Below, one piece after another: positions 19,823 to 31,525 of a DNA stretch of 64,000 nt. The notes beneath the pieces are model-generated. The model worked only from the letters and a program-made list of their open reading frames with translations, searched no databases and had not been told where the DNA came from. Each line of letters begins with the position of its first letter. The stretch's first letter is position 1. The stretch is taken from NCBI GenBank assembly GCA_021432635.1, contig MU270019.1:1-64000 (forward strand), written 5' to 3'. The position numbers and the translations under genes were made by a program. Origin of the DNA: Thozetella sp. PMI_491. Its lineage: Eukaryota > Ascomycota > Sordariomycetes > Chaetosphaeriales > Chaetosphaeriaceae.

Positions 19823-22447
19823 TTAGGGGCTCAATTCAACATGTCCAGGGCTGGGCGGCACGACCCCAGTCTCCCAGACCTTTTCGGATTCGCCGACGAA
19901 GAATTCGATTGTACCGCCATGTACCATAACATCTTCATGGTCAAACCAGTTCTTCGTCCACTCTTGACCGTTGATCTTGACTGACTGTACCCAAAATCCC
20001 TCCTGCCCTAGTGTTTGTGGATTTCCGTTGCTGGTGATGCGCAGTGTCGCGTTCCCGTTGACCGTCATGTTGATATCTGTAAACCACGGCGACTCGAGCA
20101 AATATGTGGTTTGGGTCACAACAGGGTACATGCCAAGCATGCTCCAGATGAGCCACGAGTTGAGAGCTCCAGCATCACTGTTTCCGGGCACGCCATAGAG
20201 TGAATTGTGGAAATATTGGTTGGCGAGGATTCGGGACTGGTTGACTGACTTGTACTGTTTGTTAACATAGTTGTATAGATACGGGGTTGCAAAGTCGGGT
20301 TCGTTGCTGTCACACGCGCAGAGTTAATAAACACGAGGCAAAAAGGTGTTTGCGCTCGGCAACCCACCCAATGTTCATGATGCTTGTAATTCCTGCGCCA
20401 TTTCCAAACAGATTTTGCTCACTTGTATTTGGCTGGAACTAGATATCGAGGTCAGCAAATTCGGGCCACTTTATTACACTTTTCACTCACGATGTGATCC
20501 ATCCGGCGCTCAAACTCAGCATCACCACCCATCTTGGCAACTAGACTTTCCATGTCCATTGGAACTGTGAAGGTGTACTCCCAGGGTACGCCCTCGTAGC
20601 TGATAGATCCCCATTCACATTGATCACACTTGGCCGGGTTATAACCGTCGTCGTCCCAGGATCCGTTCAGGAAGCGCGGTGTCAGAAACCCGCTGAAACC
20701 GTGGCTTGTTACGTCGTCTTTCCAGATCTTCTGCCACCCAGCCGATCGCTGCCGATACTTTTGCACATCACCCGGTGCCTCTCCTGCCGCCACCACACTC
20801 AGAGAGTAGTCATTCAAAGAGTATTCGACAGTACGTGAGATGCAACGTGTGCTCTCAGACGCAACATACCCGACTTTGAGCCAGTCCCCCAGAGCACCTC
20901 GGCCCTCCTTGACGCTCCCCCCTAGGTCAATAATACTGAAAGTGTTGTACGGGATGACTTCAGCATTCTTCACCATGGCTTGATATCCGTCGGTCCAGTT
21001 GATGCTGCCCCGGAGACCCTTGACATAGGCATCTGCCAGCACGTTGTCCGAATTGCTGCCTCCTTGGACAAGGCCATTATAGTTCCCTGACCTACCGTCA
21101 GGCATGTATCCCTCAAATCTCCAAATATCGATAAGCGAACGGATAATGCCTTCGTAAGCAACAGGCTGGAGCAGATGGTACAAGCTCACTGTGCAGCGGA
21201 AGATATCCCAGAGGGTGTAGAAGTCATCCCAAGACGGCTCATCGGACTCCCAGAGTGGGTTTTCACCTGTTCGGTTCGAGGGCATCAGGTGCATGAAATA
21301 GAGCGAGGAGTATAGTAGGAACAGGTTGGTCTTGTTGGAGTGCGATGGATCGGTTGGCACTTGAATCTTGCTGAAGACATCTTGGTTCCACTCAGCTACA
21401 GCTGCAGAGACGGTGTCGTTGAGCTTCCATGACATGATTTCTGAAGCTTTGAACGAGCAGGCCTTTTCAGCTGAGATGAAGCTAACGCCGATCTTCGAGC
21501 GAAGTTGAGAGTTTGTTGGCGAGCTGGACCAGCTAAAGACAGCGCCAACGCGGTCAAGTAGAGGTCCAGACTTGGCTGACTTGCCAGTAAAGACGGCTTG
21601 TCCGATGGGACCGTTGCTGAACGAGTGCTGCCTTGCCATGGGGTCTGTGTTCCGCCCAGTGAACGTGCGTACTTCGTCTGGGGCCTGTTCGAACTCCCCA
21701 CAAAAGAAGACCGTGTATGGGGCTCCCTCGTTGAACCCACCGCCATAAGTTCCATAGCCGGTGTACTGGGAACCGTTGATTGCGATTTCGCCGCCCAGGT
21801 ACACTTGAGAGCTGTATGCTCCACCCTCCTGTGGAAGATAATGCGACACGTCCACCAAGACGTGCTTCTCCCCTGCAGGAAAAGTATACTGTAGGATTCC
21901 TGAATGACGCGCAGCCGATAGCTCAATGGTTACACCGCTCTCGAGTACCGTCTTGAAGTAGCCTACGGAAGCAACATCATCTCCTACACGCTTCTGCCAG
22001 TAAGTGGTGTTGTCTAACAGGCTGACCGGCGCGTCAATGCTCGTCAAAGGCATCTGCGAGACCACGCCGTACTTCGGCTCTCCTCCAGTGCCGCTCTCGT
22101 GTGTCATGCTTACGCCAGTGACAAGGCCTCGAGGTGTCCATCCCCCATTGATGGTGCTGAAGTCAAGGCTGATCAAATTAGGTGTCTCAAAAGTGTCGAT
22201 GCCCAGTTTAACCACCCCGAATGGGAGTGCTCCCCCGACGAAAATGTCACCGCCACCAACTATTTCTTGTTAGCATACCGCCACTTGTCTTGGACCAAGA
22301 AAGTGTGCTAGTGGGGGTAGTCTGACATCCTACGCTAGTATCCGGCCCAGAACCTCCCATAAAAGGATTCACATACTGTGAGTAGTCCGCCTCCGCAGAG
22401 GCGGCCACCATGCACGAAGTAAATATTAAAGAAGGGACAAGTTGCAT
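19823..22447 (-). CDS. Secreted GH92 alpha-1,2-mannosidase
   Basis: Exons 22447-22327, 22259-20491, 20438-20368 and 20306-19823 give 814 residues in phase. A signal peptide (residues 1-18) is followed by the GH92 N-terminal beta-sandwich (YVNPFMGGSG, GGGDIFVGGALPFGVVKLGID). The (alpha/alpha)6 catalytic domain has WDDFYTLWDIFR, EGYMPDGRSGNYNGLVQGG, IGNEPD (about 653-658) and PGNSDAGALNSWLIWSMLGMYP (Asp about 697, where the family's catalytic acids lie). GH92 enzymes are calcium-dependent exo-mannosidases that trim mannose from N-glycans or mannoproteins. The first intron needs a weak GTCAGA donor, chosen because it rebuilds the conserved FGGGDIFVGG junction. It lies in tandem with the carboxylesterase upstream, 700 bp away. 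It is expected to be extracellular. Confidence 0.9.
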
Positions 22448-23147
22448 TTCGAGAGCCTTTGAGGTTGAAAGTTCTCTAGACCTGACACTTTCAGTCGACG
22501 CCCCGAGATTGCAGCGTTTTAGTAGTGCTGCTCGATCACTAAACCGCCGGTCAATTTCCGTCTCTGCAACCGGAATATAGGCTGCATTACCCAGCGGGTA
22601 CGTTCACCTTCCCCGCACTAAGCACATCGGTAGAGTAGCATTGTGGAATGCAACCTTCCAAGCAGGACGCTAACGGTGACGTATATGTGATGACCTTCGG
22701 CTTTTTTTTGGTTCAGAACATGAAGAGCCTTGCACACGGTATCCGCATAGCCAAAGTTCCCATGCCGCTAGTTCGTATGGCTTGTACGCTCTGATGGCAC
22801 TGTATCTCGGGTATTGTTGATCCGGGTTTCCGCAGTACCTCCATGGCAACTTTTGCTACTTCGATGGTGAGCACAGATGGTGTGCTCGTGAAATGCCGAT
22901 TTGATTCTCTTGGGAGGGCCTGCCTCAAGTCAAGTCTTGTGTCACAGAGTTATCAACGCCACAAGCAGGAACAGTGGCCTAGTGTATTTAGGCTCTAGCC
23001 CAGCACTGAGGCTCTAGCATGTCGCCAGACTGACTGGGATATACGCCCCTGCAGCTCTCCGAGAACAAGTCACAATGGCGTCGAATATCAATGCCGGATT
23101 GATCTTTTGTCTCATTGTTGTAGCGCGGTAGTTGGACAAGAATTTTG
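22448..23147. promoter_or_regulatory. Promoter region of the GH92 gene
   Basis: 700 bp between tandem minus-strand genes. It should hold the esterase terminator and the GH92 promoter. No distinct site recognised. Confidence 0.3.
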
Positions 23148-25232
23148 TCACTCTTGTGCTTGCGCAGCAAACAGCGCCCACAACGCACACCTAGCCCCTC
23201 GTCCATTCTCCCACGAAAGACCGTCTACAACACGCCAGTCTGCGTTTTTTGGAACATCGTTGGTGACATTCAAGTTTAACATAGGAAACCCAACCGGCTT
23301 ACTCCCAGCATACCTGCCCAGAGTCCCCCAGGGTTTCCAGCTCTCCGCGTTCGCAGCCGAGACGGAGTCAATGCCAGGCATGTGCAGTTCTACGTAAGGC
23401 GTACCCGAGACAATGAAGTTACCCCACATGGTCTGGAAGGCTTTGACGAACACCTCATCTGTGTCGCCAACACCATCAGAAGTATCAGGATTTAGCAGTG
23501 GAAAGAGGTCCTTTGCATGGAGGGCCTCTGGAACCGAGTACTGATACTTCCACGATCCTGTGGTCGCGAAGGCGTCGGCAAGCCAATATGATGGACAAAC
23601 AAAAGTGGTCTCCGCATATAGGTTGTTGGCAGCTTGCTGCCAGCCAACGGTGAGATTAGAGACCTCGGTAGCGTATGGGGCGTGCAGGCCGTCCGAGTCA
23701 AACAGAGGTAGGCTGTCAGCGGACTCTGGGATGTTGTATGCATTTAAAACGCTTCTTAGCTGGCTGTCGCTTAAGTAGGGGTAGTTGAGCTGGATGAAAG
23801 CCTTGAACTCGGCTTTAGATGAGATATTCTGCGGCACAAAATACCAGGCCTCGTTGGCATTGTTCTACAGGTCGAGATAGTTAGAGAGGAGTCCATGGCT
23901 GTGGCTTTGGGCGGCGTGGCGTCTTACTCCTGTCAACATTTGCTCTCCATTGACCCTGCCCGCTAGAAGCTGCTGCGAGGGCGTCTCCTGGACGAAAACT
24001 CCGTCTGTGACTGGAATAAAGGCCCACTGACCCCAGCGTGCTGAGAAACTGGTCAAGGCACTGGCGTTCTGTAGTGTATAAGTGTTGGCGTTGGAAAGGC
24101 ATTCAAACGTCGAAGAGTATCGTGTGCCCGCCAGGTTGGAACAGTTGGCAAGTTCGGCGAACTTTTTATAATAAGTTTCGGGGTAGTAGTCACTATATTT
24201 CCTGCAGCTTTCGTCAGCACGCACTCCTCGAATTTGCTTTTTCTCTTGGGTGTTGTAAACCGCACGGCTGTGTGGGCAGATATGGACTGTCCGCGATCGC
24301 CCGCTTGAAGTACTTGGTCCCATCCTTTCCGCCATTTGCCATTGTCTGAAGCATTACAGAGCCTCCACCGGCAGATTCACCTGCGATGGTGACCTGGTGA
24401 GGGTCACCGCCAAATCGACTGATATATTTTTGCACCCATTGGAGCGCAAAGTACTGATCTCGGAGACCGACATTAAGCACCCCGTGCTTCTTGATGTCCT
24501 CCGAAGAAGCAAACCCAAATGCACCAAGACGGTACTGGATGCTAACAAGCACGAAGCCGTTATCTACCGTATAGTCTAGGTATGTAAAATTTGAGATCGC
24601 GCCACCAGCATTGCCGGAACCATACCCGCCACCGTCTATTTTGATGTCAGCACTTTGAGGTGAGCTACCAAAGATTGTATGCACACGAACGAATGAAGAA
24701 AAGCACTGGCAGATTATTGCCGTCCTTCGGCGAGAAAACGTTCAAGAAGAGACAGTCTTCGTCTCCGTAGATAGAGGCGTTGAAGTCGAGGTTTGCGGGC
24801 CTATTGCGCGTTAGATATGCTCACGGAAGTTCTTGGAAGCATAGAAGCTAGTAGTTACTCTGGAGCATCTGGAACTTGAGGGCAGTAATTAGGATCCTCT
24901 AGAGCTTCGATTATGGAGCTCCGATTTACCACAGGAGGCTCCGGCAATTGCCAACGCTTCGGAGCAGCTGCGTACCGGATGCTGTATGCAATTAACATTT
25001 TGTTGTGGTAACCTTTCGAGCTTGGGTTAGTGATTCAGACATACCCGCGGTAGATGTTGATACCATATGTCGAATCATAGTATCCCTGATAGCGAGCGTA
25101 GTCGAGGTCGACGATGGGTGCTAGCGTATCTCGAGGAACGTGCTCCTCTTGTTTCATCCATAGATTGGGCTGGGGGTGACCTAGCACCATGCCAGCGTAT
25201 AGCAGGCCAAGAATAGTTGCGGAAATCATCAT
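23148..25232 (-). CDS. Secreted type-B carboxylesterase/lipase
   Basis: Six exons: 25232-25045, 24981-24859, 24800-24691, 24635-24266, 24201-23928 and 23864-23148, 593 residues. A signal peptide ([18 protein letters not shown]) is followed by the alpha/beta-hydrolase fold of the carboxylesterase type-B family. Visible motifs are [11 protein letters not shown], the oxyanion loop HGGGY (141-145), nucleophile elbow GESAGG with S228, and a catalytic His within EALHAKD (H470). The acid residue is not assigned with certainty. All five introns are 55-64 nt with GTRNGN-like donors; one uses GTTCGT. The family hydrolyses carboxylic esters, including lipids and plant-wall esters; the substrate cannot be told. 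It lies in tandem with the GH92 mannosidase. No lesion seen. Confidence 0.88.
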
Positions 25233-26599
25233 GATCCAGACTTGGGAGGAGTAGTTGCAATTTCACCAACATCTAGATGCTGCAGGTCATCGCAGCCATG
25301 CTGGCGATTCGCGTACAATAGGTACTCTAAGTGGGATCTACCAAAAAAGGGCCCAGGACGCTCGACTTCAAGACCGAGTTATTAGCAGCAACGTACCAGT
25401 GACGGTCTCGTAGCTTCTCCACCCCCAGCAGCGAATAAGCGATGCACTACTGCCGTACCCATGTGTGTGTGCTCTGATCCGCCTCCGCGAGTTCGATTCT
25501 ACCCCGCCCCATGTAACATAGGTACATACCGCCAACCTATGAATTAACGAAAAAGGACGCCGTACTCGTTGTAGAAACCGGCCGAAGCGGGCGCGCGGTA
25601 CTATTGTTAGCCCTGGAATGTTGGCAAACCCCGCACTGCCGATCGACCGCTCTGCGACCCTGCCGTCGCAGTGTAGAGCGCCACCTGACCAGATCCCCTG
25701 CACCAGCGTGGAGCTGCAGCGTAGGGCAGCATATCCGTAGGTCCGTTAGGGAGCGGGCTAGAAATTGGACGACGTGAAAACATGGGCATAGTAGAGTTCG
25801 GGTTATTGACCGCCGGTACTGCGCGGAGAGGAAACGGCGCTCAAGGTCTAGGTGCGATCGACCGACACATCCCAGGAGCGGGGAATTCATCACAGCAGGC
25901 AGCAGAGGAACAGTGAAGGTGGGTCTATACATTGAACATCATGGGGTTGTATGCAGCGCCATAGCAGCATGCGAAATGAAATTCGAACGAAATGAAAGTA
26001 GCCGATCGATCCGGGGCTAAGACCCACCAGCATTTAGCTAGACTTCTCTAGATCGCACACCCTACAACGTAGATCCTAACTACATAGTGAGTAAATGGCT
26101 GTCCATATACTCCATACTATGAAGCGTCTGACCGATGTACCTACAGATGCACCATTCCCGCGGAATGTGCAAAGTTTCCATTAGACTTCGTCTTTTTGTT
26201 AGCTCTTTCCTAGAACCATCTACCTCCACGGACTCGCGAAGCTTGGTCAGAGCCGGAGTCTCTGAAGGGCCTCTCTTGGCCCGAATAAGAAGTAGAGTAA
26301 CTCTAATCAGGTCTTCCCGAGCTAGTAGTCTCATTGATTCTCAATATGCCCTAAGGAGTGACTCGGATAGGCACCATATTCTAGACAGTTGGGATGGAAT
26401 AGTCCTGGCGATGGTGTTAAATAAAATATAGGAATAGACCCTCGATTTATAAATTGTAGGAATAAGAACAAGCTTCAGTGATAAACTATTTCACCACCCA
26501 TACCTTAGCTACAGTAGAGCAGATTGCTCGACCCATAGACGATCTATCTTAGAGTGCAGACATTCTCGCCATACCGCTTAGCATGATTCAAAATATTAC
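25233..26599. other. Intergenic, uncertain remnants
   Basis: Several overlapping minus-strand frames at 25368-25932 have uneven composition and no confident family. They may be a broken gene. The rest shows nothing. Confidence 0.3.
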
Positions 26600-26824
26600 T
26601 TGAAAGAAGGTTCAGGTTCGAAAGAGAGAGTTAATTCAGAAAGTTTTCATTTATCTCAGCTGTTAAGTGCAGACGTAAGGCAGTCGTTAAACCAATACTT
26701 TAAAAAGGGTGCCAACATTGATGCTAAAAGCCGATATGGTAATAGGACTCGGGAAGTAGCTAATAGGCACGAGTGTAACTCAATCGTTAAGCTTTTGCTG
26801 AAGAAATATCACCCTGGTAGTTGA
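26600..26824 (+). pseudogene. Ankyrin-repeat fragment
   Basis: A 74-codon frame without an ATG start. Its second half reads GANIDAKSRYGNRTREVANR then IVKLLLKK, which follows the ankyrin repeat consensus (GANIxAKDxxGxTPLxxAxxxGHxxIVKLLLxx) for about one repeat with the TPL core lost. It sits alone in gene-poor, AT-rich sequence. Best read as debris of a larger ankyrin protein. Confidence 0.45.
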
Positions 26825-27310
26825 ACAGCACAACAACGACTACAATAGATAGTTCCTATGCCGCAGTAAGAAATGGCTTTCTAGACTTCTGACACTAATA
26901 ACCAGCTAGCAAGGCAAAAGAACTATTTCAGTAGGTATCAAATCCATACAAAAGCATAGGGTGGGCCTCATCTACATGTGTCAGTTGCGTTTCGACTTTT
27001 ACTCTGCTTAACTTCAAGATGTCATTCCTCCGTTGAGGTAATCGACTCGAAATATTCGAGTCAACACCTTATTCGCCAATCTCTGGCGCCATCAATCAGC
27101 TTTTTAAGCGCTAATCATACATGTATTGCCCTAAACTGCATGTGACATCTCCTGCAACCATTTCTAGTGGCACCATTTCACGTATCGTCTTAACCCGATG
27201 ATGTGTTCCATGATTTTCCTCCCTTGCGACCAAATTGTTTCGACACCTTCGTAACAGTCCTTCTCAGACTAAGATAACCGGACTTGACCGGCTGCGCAAC
27301 AGCCTTTCGC
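26825..27310. other. Intergenic, nothing recognised
   Basis: No reading frame, repeat or regulatory motif identified. Confidence 0.35.
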
Positions 27311-28458
27311 TCAGCCTGGTTCCACTTCACCCCTAAAATCTCCCTCGAATATCGGCGCGAGATCATGCGATGCGCAAACGGTGCCTCCGGCGCGCTTCTT
27401 CTCTAGGGCTTTGAGCGTATCTAGCAGAGTACCCTGGCGAGTTGGCACCGCTAGCAGCTTATCCCTTGTTCTTTCATCAAAATAGGGGTTGCCGATATAG
27501 AATTGGTGGCCCGTACCCTCGATCCGATTGCGGGCACCATTATCGGAGCCAAAAGATCGCAGGTCTCGGACAAAGTTCTGGCACTGCTGCCAGAACAGGG
27601 GGTTCTCACTGGCGATGTTCCCAAGAGCCTCGTTCTTAGCGCTTTGAAGGTTTGCGTAGGTATCCTACACCGGCGCAAAAGTCGACTTCCAAGGCCCGCG
27701 GAGGAGGGAAGTCTGCCATATGTCGGCGGAGAGAACAAACTCGCGCTTCACGCCATCAGAGCCCCAAAATTCTACAAGAATCTCGGTCAAAGCCTTCGAG
27801 TCAGCAAGTCTAGCGTCGATCCAGCCTAAATGTGGAAGATGGGATGCCATTGATCCTAGTGCCTAACATTGGCATAAGAGACGAAACGTACCCATTAGAT
27901 ACTCCTGGTTCAGTGACACGAAGTCATCTTCCCCACACGCAAGATTACAGCATCCTCGGCAGCAACGGGCTCCATGCTGCAAACATCTATACTGTCTGAC
28001 ACCTTCTGAGAGGATAATGCTGGCTGCACGAAGAGCTCCGTCGATATGAGTCCTCTCGGGCCGGATATCTTTCGACGTTGCGCTAAGGATTTGCCGTAAC
28101 TCGGTGCTCGAGACGAATTTGGGGACGGATCTTGCTTCACCCGCATCGTTACCACGACCACTGGATCATCTGTGCAATACAGATTATATGTTGCAATGAT
28201 CCTAGCGTCCGACAAGAGCTGCACCGCGGCGGCCATGCTACCGGTGTGGATCCAGAAAGTATACTGGTCCGGATTCGTCATGCCCACCATATTCAGGCAT
28301 TTCTCGAGTGACATATCTAGCTTCAGTATGTCATGATATTCCATGTGTCTCTGGACGAAGGCGTCATCGCGTACGGTCTCTAGGAGGAAAAACCAGAGTT
28401 GTTGCTTCGCGGCCTGCTTTCCGGGACTAGACTCTGAGACTACTCTCTTGTGCGACAT
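27311..28458 (-). pseudogene. Broken gene of unknown family, paralogue of 29057 gene
   Basis: Reading from ATG 28458, the frame is protein-like through YNLYCTDDPVVVVTMRVKQD. Near 28115 the coherent frame shifts by one base and continues as ELRQILSATSKDIRPERTH and CGEDDFVSLNQEYLMG. A 66-nt intron (GTACGT donor, TTTAG acceptor, about 27891-27826) leads to WIDARLADSKALTEILVEF. An in-frame TAG at 27667-27665 follows, after which the frame stays open to a TGA at 27311. The last segment (NPLFWQQCQNFVRDLRSFG...YIGNPYF...CASHDLAPIFEG) resembles the protein encoded divergently at 29057. An alternative reading with a 44-nt intron and a 13-nt exon avoids the shift but leaves the stop. Either the gene is inactive or the sequence has two errors. 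No known domain recognised. Confidence 0.5.
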
Positions 28459-29056
28459 GGTGATTCAAGCTTGCACCGTGTGTTATGAACAAGGATAGTA
28501 TGATAAGGTTGAATAAGAAGTAGCGGGCTGTCTGGGAGCTGCAAAGCCAGCGCGATCTCCCTCAGGTCTACGCGACGCGGACAACAGCTCCCGCTGGTGC
28601 GATTCAATGGTATCGGACATTTTGATGTTCCGGCACTAGTCACAACGGACCAACCTTTGTTCAAAACTTTAATCTGCAAGCCGCCCCGGGCCCTCAGCCT
28701 TATTCGGCTACATCTACTGTTTTTTCGACTAGGACTATTTTGAGTTATGGGGCACCATGAATCTGGAATTAAACTCGGTTATAGTGCTCTGGGTTTGACT
28801 CGAAGTTTCGGAGATTCACTGTCAGTCCGCCAGTGTACAAGAGTCCTCACTCGCTGTCTCCTCGTCATGTCCCCCAACTTGCAATAACTCTTCAATTTCG
28901 AGAGGTTCAAGCGGTCGAGTCGATCTCTGATCTCTTCAAGAGCAATTCCCGAAACAAATATCGCAGCTCGTGCTCTGGGTATCCCACAAAGAAAGATAAC
29001 CGCAAGCTCAGTAGCAGGATTATTCCCAACACGAACTCTCATTTCCCTACGCCAGT
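28459..29056. promoter_or_regulatory. Region between divergent paralogues
   Basis: 598 bp between the start of the broken gene (minus) and its plus-strand relative. Short frames occur but none is convincing. Confidence 0.3.
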
Positions 29057-29731
29057 ATGTTAGGCAGCATGGCACGGGTTCAAACCTCCAACACTAGCTC
29101 TTCCTCTCCAGATAAGCCAACAAGTTCCGCCAGGGATATCAAATCACACCCCGTGCTTGGTTACAAGTTACAAGTCCTTCTTTACGATCTTCGAAACCTG
29201 TCCAAAGATCCCTCGTCCGAGGTACGCACACTGCTGGCGACTGACGAATTGTACCTGGGTCCACCTTATTTCACCGCAGAGGAGAGCGCCACTATCAAGG
29301 CCGCGTCGGTGGAATTACCGTCAACTTTAGGGCCCGGGACTGAAGAGGGCGAGGGAGCCAATTCCGAACATGATCAAGAGTCAACTGAGAGTACAGCCAT
29401 CGCCATCCATGCATTTGTGCATGCGCCAGCCACCGCAGAGGGAACGACTGTCGAGCAAGCCATCCAGAGCAGCTTGCAAAACTTTTTTAAGAAGCGCCAG
29501 GCTAGCGGCGATGCACGTCCTTGTGGGCCACATGACCTTGCGCCGATTTACGAGCGGGTCTTTGGTGTGACTGCAACCGAGGGAAAGGACGAAAAATTCC
29601 TGGCTAGACTGCGGAGGAACGGGTTGGAAGAGGCTCGGCCTACGACCGTAGCTGGAGGTGGAGGTGGAACTACTTTGGGTGTTCAAAGGAAGGGGAAGAA
29701 GGGAAAAGCAAAACGTCAAGGGAGCGAGTAA
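29057..29731 (+). CDS. Hypothetical protein, relative of 27311-28458 gene
   Basis: A single-exon frame of 224 residues from ATG 29057 (a second Met is at codon 5). The order is a Ser-rich N-terminus, a central segment HPVLGYKLQVLLYDLRNL...LYLGPPYFTAEE, an acidic Ser/Thr/Glu stretch, QAIQSSLQNFFKKR, then CGPHDLAPIYERVFG and a Gly-rich basic tail ending KGKKGKAKRQ. The central and HDLAPI parts align by eye with the C-terminal third of the broken gene on the other side of the shared promoter. The pair therefore probably arose by inverted duplication. The upstream two thirds of the relative are absent here, so this may be a trimmed copy or a stand-alone version of the domain. The basic tail could bind nucleic acid or direct nuclear entry; no family is recognised. 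Confidence 0.55.
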   Translation: MLGSMARVQTSNTSSSSPDKPTSSARDIKSHPVLGYKLQVLLYDLRNLSKDPSSEVRTLLATDELYLGPPYFTAEESATIKAASVELPSTLGPGTEEGEGANSEHDQESTESTAIAIHAFVHAPATAEGTTVEQAIQSSLQNFFKKRQASGDARPCGPHDLAPIYERVFGVTATEGKDEKFLARLRRNGLEEARPTTVAGGGGGTTLGVQRKGKKGKAKRQGSE

Positions 29732-31525
29732 TCTTACGTGGCCAGTGGTGAATTATGAGGTTCTTATAGCCGACCACAAATGCTTACGAAACGAGTCACT
29801 TACAGTCTTGTCGCCATCACCATCATTGGCGGTCGGCCGAGTGTAGGTCTTATAATAGAAAAAAATTAATATCCTTACTATAATATATAATACTATAATC
29901 CTATTAGAGGTTGAGCTTTATATTTTTATAATTATAAGAGAAGACTATATAGTAGCGGACCGCTGCCGTGATAATTAAACGATGGCTCACCACCAGTGGT
30001 TCAACAGGAATATCACGGCTCCAGCCTTGGTCTAGAGAGTGCTCTAACGCTGACGAGATAGTTTCAATCAATCGTCTTGGAAGTCATGATCTTGGGCTGT
30101 GGCATTTCGAGATACTTTGTAAGTCGCGACTGGCTGCTGGGTTGTTTTACATCGATTAGCTAGGAATGTTGACTTGGTTCTTGCTCTCCGATGCGACGAC
30201 CTTAATGGCCATACTGCCAGTGGTATATACAAGGGGTGTCAGTGAAGGAACCCCCTATGGTTCGCATGTAAATGTAACTTGCCTCTGCGTTTTCCCTAGT
30301 CTTGATCATCCCCTCGCTATTATAGCACTCGAGCATGCCAACATCTCATACCGCAACAGCCCTTGGGTGCACTTAGATCGTAGCTAAATCGGGGCAGGAT
30401 ACAGCTTTCTTAAGTAAGCTAGTTCTCAAATTTGCAACCAACTCTAGAGATCGCCCGATCCGGGCTCACACTTGTAGGGTTTAAGGAGAAGATACGTGAG
30501 TATCGGGGTTAGTACGCACCCGGGTTGGATTCCATGGTCAATATCTCTGGGTAAAAAAAGCGCAACCATGTCAGCAGTCGGCAAGTCCAGGGTATACGGC
30601 CCATATTGCCGTCTCGATGTGAGGAAATACCTCTTTGGCCCGCTTTTGTAGCCGTGGAAGAGCTTCAGAATGAGCAGGGAGACTCCGTGCGACGCCAAGA
30701 TTTCCCACCTCTCAAAACCGGTGGCCTGGAGTGTCGTGCGCAGCTTAAACTCAAAGAAGTTAGGCGTGTCTACCCATTGGTTCGGCGGGGCACGGGACTA
30801 TTGGACAATTGAGCTACCGGCTAGGGAGGGTCTAACGATATTCAAACTTCCGACGTGTCTTCCGCCGTAACCAGACTGGCACCCGGGATGGAAACGCCGT
30901 GAGCCCGAGTGGCGAAGCAAAAAGTTTTACACCATAGCTGGTCTAGATTATAGGTGAGGATTTTGGGGATGACATTTATATCTCGCGCTGTGGGGCGGGG
31001 TGAAGGGCAACCAGGTCTGTCGGTTTCGCTGATCATTACAACTCCAAGGCTCCTGTAGAAGGAAATACAATGTCACCAGAACCGGGCTATTGCGCAACTT
31101 GGTTCTCTCTCCTCCCAGTCGCCTGCAAAGAAGGGTTTGGGATGCGAATCGGATGTTTCTTCCCCTGATTTGGATGTCTACTAGCACGATGCAATGTCGC
31201 TTAGCACACCATGAAGATTAAACCTTGGCTGCCCAATATGCTCACTAGCACGGGCATATTCCAGTCGCGAGTCTCGAGGAAGTTAAAATTCGCTGGCTGC
31301 AAGACGGGTGGTCCGGGCCGTGTAGGGGTGTTGGTGGTGGGGATATATCAGAATTGGGAGCCGACAAACCCGCATGCAACCCTGGAGCTCATTGCTACCG
31401 CCCAAGACAGCCCCGTCCCAGAGCTATAATAGTAACAGTGATTCTGTCTACTATCTGGCTACCGAAGCTGAGAAACAACAGTAGTGACATTGTCTTCAGC
31501 TCTCCATCGCAGCACAGGCATCAGC
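29732..31525. other. Intergenic with AT-rich island
   Basis: 1.8 kb without a supported gene. 29855-29960 is an AT-rich island (listed separately). The last 100 bp contain TATAATA at 31425-31431, a possible core promoter for swollenin. Confidence 0.4.
29855..29960. repeat. AT-rich island
   Basis: Almost entirely A and T with TA-rich steps, unlike its surroundings. Such patches in ascomycetes are often repeats mutated by RIP (C-to-T changes); no parent element can be identified. Confidence 0.3.

Noticed and set aside
25486-25500. GAGTTCGATTCTACC as a tRNA T-loop
   Set aside because: No acceptor stem, D arm or anticodon arm could be folded around it on either strand.
25368-25932. Overlapping minus-strand frames upstream of the carboxylesterase
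   Set aside because: Composition is uneven and frames change without splice signals; may be an old gene remnant but no family could be named.
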